Shown here: in pieces, positions 24,511-31,981 of the stretch | How positions within the stretch are numbered: position 1 is the first letter of the stretch | How the letters are laid out: each line of letters begins with the position of its first letter | DNA from: Nitriliruptoraceae bacterium | Lineage (GTDB): Bacteria; Actinomycetota; Nitriliruptoria; Nitriliruptorales; Nitriliruptoraceae | DNA length: 37,017 bases | Direction of reading: 5' to 3' | Assembly (NCBI GenBank): GCA_007134165.1 | Contig: SLLJ01000360.1 | Span: forward strand, 1-37,017 | Notes under the pieces: generated by a model | What the model saw: the letters and a program-made list of their open reading frames with translations, nothing else | The model's database searches: none | Told to the model about the DNA's origin: nothing | Translations under genes and position numbers: made by a program

Positions 24511-26900
24511 CGACGCAGGGCCAGGAGCAGCTCCTCGCGGGTCGACACCCCGAGCTTGCGTCGGATCCGCGCCACATGGTGCTCGACGGTCTTGGGCGCG
24601 ATGAACAGTTGCTGGCCGATCTGCCGATAGGTCAGCCCGGCAAGCAGGTGGGTGGCCACCTCCTGCTCCCGCCCGGACAGTTCCCCGACCGGATCGACCA
24701 GCGACGGCGAGGACGGAGCCGGCAGGCTGCGCGCCAGATGCAGCAGCGAACGCATCGCCTCGGCGTCGCGGCAGCGGATCGCGGCGGTCCCCGCCAGCCG
24801 GGCGGCCTCCCAGCTCATGCCCGCATCCGCCAGTGCTTCCGCCGCCTGGCGGACCCTGCCCGGATCCACCTCGCCGCCGAGGGCGTCGGTCCAGACCGGC
24901 GCCGCCAGGTGGAGGGGCGCGACCCGGGGTCCAGGGACCGGCAGCGCCTGGATACGCTCAGCCGCCCGACGTGCCGCCACGAGATCGTCGCGGGCGATCG
25001 CGGCATGGAGCTGGTCCCAACGGCAGGGCAGGGCCCACAGCGGGGGGTGTCCCGCCCGATCGAGCAGTGCGTCGATGCGCAGCTCCACGCTCTCCACGGT
25101 GCGGTGATCTCCGAGCCGGGACCCGGCGATCAGCAGCTCCGTGATCGCCGGCAGCTGCAGCAGGTCGGGCGGGAGACGCAGCAGCCCCGTGCGTGCCCGG
25201 CGCCACCCGGCCAGCATCGCCTCCAGGTCGCCGGTCCGACGCGCGACCGCGCAGCGCACCGCGTCGGCGAGCGACTGGTCGCGCGGATCCGCCTGCCGCC
25301 AGGCCCGACCGGCCTCGAGCGCAGCCACGACCTCGTCGGCACCGACCCAGTCGCCCCGCCGCATCGCAATCCAGGCGCTGGTCAGCTGCTGGCGCCGACG
25401 CCGCCACGTACCGGTCCGACGCGGCGGGCGACGGAGGGTCTCGGCGGCTAGATCGAGTTCGCCGAGCAGAGCGGCCACCTGGGCCGCGATCACGGCGGTC
25501 GGCTCCGGCAGCTCGACGAGATCCGGAGCGAGGTCCTCGAGCCGGGCGGCCTCCAGCAACCGCAGCATGCCCGGCAGCGGATCGTCCGCGACGGTACCCA
25601 GCAGCCCGTCGAGCCTGGCACGGACCACCCCGGCCCGCAGCCCTTCGGGTCCGGGGGGGTGTACGCCGGCGACGGTCCGCAGGGCGTCGAGGTCTCCGGC
25701 CGCGAGGAACCCGAGCGCGGCGAGGTCGGCGGTGTGTGGGTCACCGGCGGCCAGCCGGGCCGCGCGCTCCCAGCCGCCGCGGGCTGCGAGCACGCCGGTC
25801 GCTGCCCGCACCGCATCAGCCCGAACCGGCCCGTCATCGGCCGTGAGCACGACATCCAGACCGGCCAGGCACTCCTCGGTCCGTCCGGCATGGAAGGCGA
25901 CCACGGTCGTGCCGCAGGCCAGATCGGCGCGGGCCGCGCCCGCCCGCTGTGCGGCCGCCAGCAGCGCCTCGGCCCGGTCGGGGTCCGCAGCCGCGAGCCG
26001 GTGGGCGGCGGTGATCAGGCACCGGCCGATCGCCGGCCCGGTGGCGCCCACCGCGACCAACCGTTCGGCCACCGACGACGGGTCGTCGACGGCCAGTTCG
26101 CAGGTCGCCGCCCGCTCGGCGATCTCGGCGACGGCAGCCACCGGGCTGCTGCGTCGAAGGGCATCCGCGACCACGGGGACCAGCCGCGGCGTGGCATCCA
26201 TCGCCAGTCCGGCCGTCACCAGCTCGTCGACGCCAGACTCCAACTCGTGGCCGTCGAGCCCGGCCGCCGCCGCCAGCATCGCGCGGTCGATCCCGGCGAG
26301 CAGGGCGGTGGCCAGCAGCAGACGCGCGGCCGGATCCGACAGCCGCCGGCCTTCGGCCCGCACCGCCTCCTCGACGGCTGGCGTGCACCAAGCACGGGAG
26401 ACCGGACCGTCCAGTGCCACGGCTTCCAGCCACCTCGGCAACCCGCCGCTCCCGGTCAGCAGTTCGTCCGTCACGACCGGGGAGGGTCGCTCGCCCCAGC
26501 GGGCGGCGAGCAGCTCACGCGACTCGTCGTGCCCCAGAGGACCGAGCACGGCCGGGGTCCGGTCGAGTCGGTCGAGCAGACGGGCAGCCGTGCCTCCAAC
26601 CGGCCGGTGGGCGAGCACCACGGCACGGTGTCCGCCGACCAGCTCGATCAGGGTCGCCTCGTCGGCAAGCTCAGCGTCGTCGACGAGGAGCACGCCGTCG
26701 GGATCCTCGGACGGCGGTGGGCCAAGCCCCACCGACCACCGTGCCGCACCGACGATCTCGTCGCCGAGCGCAGCCAGCAGCCAGGACTTGCCCACCCCTC
26801 CTGGCCCGGTCACCCGACGGCAGCCCCCGGCCTGCACCGAGGTGAGCAGGTCCGCCAGGGTGCGCCGACGGCCCGCGAGGTACGTATCGAGCGTGAGCAT
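24474..26900 (-). CDS. STAND/LuxR-family regulator, IniR-like candidate
   Basis: An 808-residue MalT/LAL-type regulator. The NTPase has Walker A TGPGGVGKS at 31-39 and Walker B GVLLVDDAEL near 69-78. A long TPR-like helical region (about 250-720) probably senses a ligand or partner. The last 68 residues are a LuxR helix-turn-helix (LSGREQEVATHLLAGLTYRQ, KTVEHHVARIRRKLGV). In mycobacteria a MalT-like LuxR protein, IniR, sits beside iniBAC and is reported to control it. The same position here makes this the likely regulator of the ini-like operon, but orthology is not proven. The ATG at 26900 follows GGGAGG only three bases away. It is convergent with the IniC-type gene, with a 37-base overlap. 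Confidence 0.9.
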   Translation of the reverse strand: MLTLDTYLAGRRRTLADLLTSVQAGGCRRVTGPGGVGKSWLLAALGDEIVGAARWSVGLGPPPSEDPDGVLLVDDAELADEATLIELVGGHRAVVLAHRPVGGTAARLLDRLDRTPAVLGPLGHDESRELLAARWGERPSPVVTDELLTGSGGLPRWLEAVALDGPVSRAWCTPAVEEAVRAEGRRLSDPAARLLLATALLAGIDRAMLAAAAGLDGHELESGVDELVTAGLAMDATPRLVPVVADALRRSSPVAAVAEIAERAATCELAVDDPSSVAERLVAVGATGPAIGRCLITAAHRLAAADPDRAEALLAAAQRAGAARADLACGTTVVAFHAGRTEECLAGLDVVLTADDGPVRADAVRAATGVLAARGGWERAARLAAGDPHTADLAALGFLAAGDLDALRTVAGVHPPGPEGLRAGVVRARLDGLLGTVADDPLPGMLRLLEAARLEDLAPDLVELPEPTAVIAAQVAALLGELDLAAETLRRPPRRTGTWRRRRQQLTSAWIAMRRGDWVGADEVVAALEAGRAWRQADPRDQSLADAVRCAVARRTGDLEAMLAGWRRARTGLLRLPPDLLQLPAITELLIAGSRLGDHRTVESVELRIDALLDRAGHPPLWALPCRWDQLHAAIARDDLVAARRAAERIQALPVPGPRVAPLHLAAPVWTDALGGEVDPGRVRQAAEALADAGMSWEAARLAGTAAIRCRDAEAMRSLLHLARSLPAPSSPSLVDPVGELSGREQEVATHLLAGLTYRQIGQQLFIAPKTVEHHVARIRRKLGVSTREELLLALRRHRPVGGEPEGA

Positions 26901-27116
26901 GTGCCTCCCGATCGCTGGGCGGGGCCAGGGTCGCGCGTCAGACGTGCAGGCCGCTGCAGCACGGCTGGAGCGCCGCTGGAGCGACCCCGATCCGAACCAC
27001 CGGGATCACGGGACCGCTGGCCCGCAACCCCGGGCCCTGTGGCCCGGTTGTCGCCCCCGTGAACGGCCGATGATCAGGTGGAAGGGTCGGATGCTGCGCA
27101 CCACCGGAGGCTTGCC
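26901..27116. other. divergent intergenic region between the regulator and the YfaP/Excalibur gene
   Basis: This 216-bp gap holds the promoters of two divergent genes. Seen in it are two copies of GCTGGAGCG about 16 bases apart (26961-26985), an imperfect CCGATCC/GGATC pair (26987-27007) recalling the repeat at 19361, and an imperfect hairpin at 27025-27050 (CGGGCC stem). No clear -35/-10 pair was found, and there is no gene. Confidence 0.4.
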
Positions 27117-28106
27117 ATGTCCTCGCCACCCTGGGTCACGCAACCGCAGCCGGGTCCGGCTCCACCCGATCCCGGCCCAGGCCCGGACCGACGCGGTCCG
27201 AGCCCCGCCGTGGCGGTCGGCGCGATCGTCGGGGCGATCGTGCTGCTCGCCCTCGGAGTGGTGATCGTGCTCCTGCTCCGAGGTGACGGGGCGGCATCGA
27301 CCCAACCGGCACTCGAGATCCTGCCCGAGGTCGTGCCCTCGACGCCGGACCCCGAGCCCGACCCGGAACCGGACCCCACGCCGGTCGCGGACGCCGACCT
27401 CGAGATCATCCTCAACTGGTCCTCGCACGCCGATCTCGACCTCACCGTGATCGACCCGCAGGACGACGAGGTCGGCCGTGGGGCGCTGCCGCCGGCCAGC
27501 GGAGGCACGCGGGACACCACCGCCAACGACGGCTGCTCCCAGACGCGTGCACCCGCCCAGGAACGGGCCCGCTGGGAGCACGGTGAGGCCCGACCGGGAA
27601 GCTACGAGGTCCGCGTCCGGTACGCCGCAGAGTGCGATCAAGGCACCGGACCGCAGGACTTCGAGGTGCGCGTGGTACTGCCCGGGGTCGGGGTGGCGAG
27701 CTTCACCGACACCCTCGCTCCGGGCGAGCAGGTGGTCCTGCTCGATGTACGGTTCCCGACCGGTGAGGTGTTCGACCTGCGCACCGCCGCCCCCTCCGGA
27801 CCACCCGACGACCCCGGCCCCGCCGCGCCGCCCGCGCCGGCCCCACCACCCGACCCAGAGCCCGCGCCGATCCCGCGTGGCAACGTCGAGGCCCTGCCCT
27901 CCGGCCTCTTCTGCCGAGACCTGCGCAGTGCCGGCTACCCCTACTGGGATGCCGTGCGCTACTGGGAACGCGAGGGCCGCCCGGCACGTATGGACGCCAC
28001 CGGCGACGGTATTCCGTGCACAACGGTGTACGCGTGGAACGACGTTCGCGACTACTGGGGGCAACTCGTCGATCCCGACTTCCAGGAGGGCGGCGACGTC
28101 TCGTAG
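27117..28106 (+). CDS. membrane-anchored protein with YfaP-like (DUF2135-type) and Excalibur-like domains
   Basis: A 329-residue single-pass protein. A Pro-rich cytoplasmic tail (1-29) is followed by a membrane helix (about 31-54), a short Asp/Glu-Pro linker (78-88) and a beta domain at about 93-215. The pattern LEIILNWSSHADLDLTVIDP, then SGG, a Cys, and PGSYEVRVRYAAEC resembles YfaP/DUF2135 beta-sandwiches. After a Pro-rich linker comes a C-terminal domain (264-305) with FCRDL and MDATGDGIPC, like an Excalibur calcium-binding motif. Each exported domain holds a cysteine pair. The C-terminus should be outside. The ATG at 27117 has GGAGG six bases before it; an upstream in-frame ATG at 27078 is unlikely. 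Function is unknown. Its topology resembles that of the Hsp70 fusion. Confidence 0.82.
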   Translation: MSSPPWVTQPQPGPAPPDPGPGPDRRGPSPAVAVGAIVGAIVLLALGVVIVLLLRGDGAASTQPALEILPEVVPSTPDPEPDPEPDPTPVADADLEIILNWSSHADLDLTVIDPQDDEVGRGALPPASGGTRDTTANDGCSQTRAPAQERARWEHGEARPGSYEVRVRYAAECDQGTGPQDFEVRVVLPGVGVASFTDTLAPGEQVVLLDVRFPTGEVFDLRTAAPSGPPDDPGPAAPPAPAPPPDPEPAPIPRGNVEALPSGLFCRDLRSAGYPYWDAVRYWEREGRPARMDATGDGIPCTTVYAWNDVRDYWGQLVDPDFQEGGDVS

Positions 28107-28125
28107 CGCGGACTGCATCGACCTC

Positions 28126-28131
28126 TACACT
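28126..28131 (+). promoter_or_regulatory. candidate -10 element (TACACT) for the lipoprotein gene
   Basis: TACACT lies 52 bases before the ATG at 28184 in the short gap after the YfaP-like gene. No -35 is evident, so the lipoprotein may simply be co-transcribed with that gene. Confidence 0.25.
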
Positions 28132-28183
28132 GCGCGCCCAGGGTGCAGCCGAGTGCGCGCCGTGCCGCCCCGAGGGAGTGCGT

Positions 28184-28693
28184 ATGCGTGGCGTGGGCTC
28201 GACGGCACTGGTGCTGCTGGTGGCCTGCACGGCGCCGCCGGCCGACCTGCGTCCCGCCGCGAATGAGGACCCTGGCTCACCGCCGGCCGAGACCACGGCT
28301 GACCCGCCGGCCGCCGTCGACGACCCGGTCGCTGCCTGGCTGGCGGAGGCCGAGGAGGCGCTCGGCCGTCCAGAAGTCGACGCCCCCACGTTTTTCTACC
28401 TGTCGATGCACCCGGATGCCCGACCGGCCTTCCGCAGCTGCGACACGTCCTGGATCGCCGAGGCCGAGCTCCGCTGGCAGGCGCACTACCGCGTCGAGGC
28501 TGACCCGACCGCCAGCGTGTCGGCACCCTGGGTGGGACGCAGCGGGCCGCTCGCCGAGCGCAGCTTCCCTCGCGCGCGTGAACTGCGGCTGCGGCTGACC
28601 GACCCCCAGGGGGAACTGTCGGCCGCCGTCGTGCCCTACGTGGTCGAGGACGGCCAGCTGTGGTGGTTGGCCGACTGCCCCGAGACGGGCTGA
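28184..28693 (+). CDS. small putative lipoprotein
   Basis: A 169-residue protein with a short lipoprotein signal, MRGVGSTALVLLVAC, in which LVAC is the lipobox and Cys15 the probable lipidated residue. A Pro/Ala/Asp linker to about residue 48 leads to a folded-looking domain with Trp-rich ends (TSWIAEAELRWQAHY, GQLWWLADC) and a cysteine pair (FRSCDT and LADCPE). I do not recognise the family. It should be anchored on the outer face of the cytoplasmic membrane. The start has a GAGGGAG site. It follows the YfaP/Excalibur gene by 77 bases on the same strand and may function with it. It is convergent with the hydrolase gene 13 bases away. Confidence 0.75.
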   Translation: MRGVGSTALVLLVACTAPPADLRPAANEDPGSPPAETTADPPAAVDDPVAAWLAEAEEALGRPEVDAPTFFYLSMHPDARPAFRSCDTSWIAEAELRWQAHYRVEADPTASVSAPWVGRSGPLAERSFPRARELRLRLTDPQGELSAAVVPYVVEDGQLWWLADCPETG

Positions 28694-28706
28694 TCGAGCG
28701 GCGCGG

Positions 28707-31700
28707 TCAGCCGGGCGGCGCGGTCCGACAGGGCTGGCCCCGCACGCTGGTGAAGCCTCCGCCGTCCGGTCCGTCGCTGGGCGCGCAGGCCGGCGGACCC
28801 GGCGGCACCTCGAGGTCGACGTCGAGCACCGGCAGCACCACCCGGGAAGGGGCGGCCACGTGGTGGGCGATACGGTTGGTCACCTGCAGGCCGCCGGGAA
28901 CGGCCTCGGCGAACGCCCAGAGCGGGCGGTTGCCGCCCGGGGCCTCCACGCTCAGCCGCAGCCGGGAGCCGGCGCGCAGCACGTCGGCGAACGGAAAGGT
29001 CTCGACCGCCAGACGGTTGAACCCCTGCTCCAGCGGCGCGGCGTCGGCGGCGAGCAGCGAGGGCGTGGGGCGCAGCGGGGTGGCGGCGGGGTGTAGCGCC
29101 CGGCGCGAACCCCTGAGCCAGCCGGTGGTCAGGTAGCGCTCGGTCCCGTCGGGCCGGAGCTCGCTGAGCACCACCTCGACGTCGGTGTCACGCAGCGGAT
29201 GGTCGGTCGCCAGCCACAGCTCCACCCCGGCGGAACCGGCCAGCACCAGGTCCTCGTCGAGTGGCGACGTGGCGAAGGCGGCGTGGCGGCCCTCGGGGGG
29301 CTGCCGCCAGCGGTAGTCGGGCTGCAGGCGCCACACCTCGCTGGTCGAGGGTCGGGCGGCGAAGCTTGACACCGGGGAGGCGGCCGGGTCGTACACATAG
29401 GGGGTCTGGGCCGCAGCCGTGCCGTCGTCGGCACCGACGGGAGGCTCCCGGGTCAGCTCACCGCCAGCGCCGAGGTACCAGGCGGCCGCCTCGGCGTCGA
29501 AGCCCGGGTCGAGGTTGGGCAGCTGGGCGAAGTCGACGCGGTGGGAGAAGCGCGGGAAGGGGAACCCATCGGGGCCCTCCCCCGCGCCCGACTCGAACAG
29601 CAGGTGGGCCGGCGGCTCGGCGCGGTAGGCGGCCAGGGACTGCTCGTAGGACATCCCGGCGAAGCGGTCCGCGGGGATCATGTCCCTGGTGATGGGCACC
29701 AGCTCGCCGAGTAGCTGGGCGTACACCGCCGGCAGCACCAGCAGCCGGAGCAGGTCGAAGTCGTCCCGTTCCGTCAGCTGCGGGGTGCGTTCGGCCACCA
29801 GCAGCTCGAGGAACTCGATGAGCTCGACCAGCGCGACCGGCCCCAGCGCCTCGACGTGGGTGCCGTTGGTACCGAGGAAGCGGACCAGGCGGTCGTCCCG
29901 CTCGAGGTCCAGCGCGTCGAGCAGGGCCGCGGCGCGCCCGCCGGTCTGCTCGTCCTGCCAGGCGTTGACCAGCAGCAGGTCGGTCGTGATCCGCTCGGCG
30001 AGGTCAGCGGGGGTGCGCGACTCCCACAGTGCGGTGCGGTCGGGGTTCGCCACGATCCGTTCGAGCAACGGCAGGTTCTGGCCCCGCAGCCGAACGTTGT
30101 CCCGGCAGGTTGCGGCGCCCGGAGCGTCGCTGGCGACCAGCTGGTCGACCCACGCCTGGCCGTCGGGGAAGCGAGTGTCGCGCGCACGCTCGCGCGCCCA
30201 GTCCACCGCGAACCCGGTGTTGAAGATGCCGCCGGGGTACACGGTGTCCAGGGCATGGTCGCTGACGACCGCGATCGGCGCGGCGGCGGCCAGGCTCGGC
30301 GGCTGGGTGGCAGCCAGGAACAGCTGGGTGATCCCCGGGTAGGACACGCCAGTGGTGCCCACCTTGGCGGACCAGGGCTGGGCGGCGACGACCTCGACGG
30401 CGTCGTAGCCGTCGAGGGCCTGTGCGGGCTCGAGGTGGTCGAACGCGCCGCCCGAGCAGCCGGTGCCGCGCAGGTTGACAGCCACCGTGGCGTAGTCGAG
30501 CAGTTGGCCGATCGCCAGGGTCGGTGCCTGCAGGCTGACCGGCAACCCGCCCACGGCCGGTGGGGCGGACACGTCGTAGCCGGAGTACTCGATCAGCGTC
30601 GGGTACGGGCCGTCCTCGGGCGGGCCGGGCAGGGTCACGTACGCGCTGAGTTGGGTGCCGTCGCGGGTCGTGAGGTAGGTCAGCCCCTCGTCGAGTTGCT
30701 GGTCGGCGTAGAACTCCGGTGGCGGAGGCGGCCCGTCGGCGGCGAGCACCGTGATCGGCTCGGACCTGTGGGTCACGCCCTGCTCGACGTAGCGCACCGT
30801 GTAACCCTCCCCCGGCGCCACACCCGAGTAGGCCAGACGCCCATCCAGGGCGCCACGGATCACGATCGATCCTTCAGCGTCGGTGAGCTCCCCACCGGCG
30901 TGGCGCGCCGCACCGTCGAGTTCCCAGTCGAGCGCGTCGCTGACCACGGGTTCGCCGTCGGGGTCGAGCAGCGTCACCGGTGTGGCCGGATCGGCGCCGA
31001 TCACCGCGACCTGCTCGATCGAGCCTCGGACGACGACCCGGGCAGGAGCCATCGGAGTGTCGGGGGCGGGAACCGGGGCGGGCAGCGACCCGGTGGGTTC
31101 GCGCAGCACCCCGGCAGCGGCCAACAGGTCGAGGTGGCGGACGAGCAGGGACGCGACCTGCCCGCGGGTGACCGGCAGGCCGGGTCCGAAGCTGCCGTCG
31201 GGGAACCCGGCGACGACGCCGGCGGCCGTGAGCCGGGCGACCTCGGGGCCGTGGACGTCGTGGAGGTCGAGGTCGGACATGCCGGTCGTGGTGGCCGCGG
31301 GCAGCACCGGCACCGCCGGCAGCTGGGTGACGAGTTCATCATGGGTGCGCACCAGCAGGCTGGCCAGCTGAGCCCGGGTCACCGCCTCCGCCGGCGCAAA
31401 ACGTCCGTCGGGGTGTCCCGCGACGATCGGCGGGTCGAAGGCGGCGAGCGCGTCCACCGCGGCGGCAAACGGGCCTTCGACCAGGTCGGGGAACCGGGCC
31501 GGTGCGACCGGCGGGAAGGCGAACCGGGGAACCTGGGTGAGCAGGCGCGCCACCAGCAGCGCGGTCTGCTGACGGGTGACCGGCTCGCCGGTGCCGAAGG
31601 TCGTGGGCGTGGTGCCCCGAGTGATGCCGAAGGCGACGAGGCAGTCGATCGCCGACGCATGGGTCTGCCCCCGGTCGGTGAAGCCGGCGTCGGGCAGATC

Positions 31701-31901
31701 GTCGGGGCAGGCGCTCGCCCGCGCGGGGCCGATCTCGCCGACCACGACCGTGGGGCCGTCGGGGCGCCCGAAAGACTCCTCGGCCGGCACGGTGGTGCGC
31801 GGCGCGGCGGCGGCCACGGCCGGCAGCAGCGCCAGCAGCAGCGCGGCCGTGAGCAGCGCGGCCGTGGGGCGCCGGTTCGTGGCCGTGTCCAGATGGTGCA
31901 T
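28707..31901 (-). CDS. secreted SLH-domain CocE/NonD-family hydrolase (X-Pro dipeptidyl-peptidase-like)
   Basis: A 1,064-residue surface enzyme. A signal peptide (about 1-34, ending AVAAAAP) precedes three SLH repeats at about 72-120, 137-187 and 210-258, each with a TR(G/A/Q)Q motif (EPVTRQQTALLVARL, AVTRAQLASLLV, PVTRGQVASLLV). These would hold it to the cell wall. A beta linker leads to an alpha/beta-hydrolase domain of the peptidase S15/CocE type (about 405-800). It has RDGTQLSAYVTLP, NLRGTGCSGG and the nucleophile elbow GVSYPG with Ser520. A jelly-roll domain follows (LWLATDHPLRDTDVEVVLSE). It may act on acyl-amino-acid or ester substrates outside the cell. The ATG at 31901 has GGGAGG. 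An ATG at 31985 that overlaps the upstream stop is an alternative and would lengthen the N-terminus by 28 residues. Confidence 0.9.
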   Translation of the reverse strand: MHHLDTATNRRPTAALLTAALLLALLPAVAAAAPRTTVPAEESFGRPDGPTVVVGEIGPARASACPDDLPDAGFTDRGQTHASAIDCLVAFGITRGTTPTTFGTGEPVTRQQTALLVARLLTQVPRFAFPPVAPARFPDLVEGPFAAAVDALAAFDPPIVAGHPDGRFAPAEAVTRAQLASLLVRTHDELVTQLPAVPVLPAATTTGMSDLDLHDVHGPEVARLTAAGVVAGFPDGSFGPGLPVTRGQVASLLVRHLDLLAAAGVLREPTGSLPAPVPAPDTPMAPARVVVRGSIEQVAVIGADPATPVTLLDPDGEPVVSDALDWELDGAARHAGGELTDAEGSIVIRGALDGRLAYSGVAPGEGYTVRYVEQGVTHRSEPITVLAADGPPPPPEFYADQQLDEGLTYLTTRDGTQLSAYVTLPGPPEDGPYPTLIEYSGYDVSAPPAVGGLPVSLQAPTLAIGQLLDYATVAVNLRGTGCSGGAFDHLEPAQALDGYDAVEVVAAQPWSAKVGTTGVSYPGITQLFLAATQPPSLAAAAPIAVVSDHALDTVYPGGIFNTGFAVDWARERARDTRFPDGQAWVDQLVASDAPGAATCRDNVRLRGQNLPLLERIVANPDRTALWESRTPADLAERITTDLLLVNAWQDEQTGGRAAALLDALDLERDDRLVRFLGTNGTHVEALGPVALVELIEFLELLVAERTPQLTERDDFDLLRLLVLPAVYAQLLGELVPITRDMIPADRFAGMSYEQSLAAYRAEPPAHLLFESGAGEGPDGFPFPRFSHRVDFAQLPNLDPGFDAEAAAWYLGAGGELTREPPVGADDGTAAAQTPYVYDPAASPVSSFAARPSTSEVWRLQPDYRWRQPPEGRHAAFATSPLDEDLVLAGSAGVELWLATDHPLRDTDVEVVLSELRPDGTERYLTTGWLRGSRRALHPAATPLRPTPSLLAADAAPLEQGFNRLAVETFPFADVLRAGSRLRLSVEAPGGNRPLWAFAEAVPGGLQVTNRIAHHVAAPSRVVLPVLDVDLEVPPGPPACAPSDGPDGGGFTSVRGQPCRTAPPG

Positions 31902-31981
31902 GTCTGCCTCCCGACCGGAGCGATCGTCGCGTCGCCGGCGGATCGGGACGCTACCGCCCCCCGGTGCGCTGCGGTCGGGGC

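Noticed and set aside
25141..27264. 707-codon Ser/Arg-rich plus-strand frame opposite the LuxR/STAND regulator
   Set aside because: It is a shadow frame of a protein with clear Walker and LuxR motifs, and has no domain of its own.
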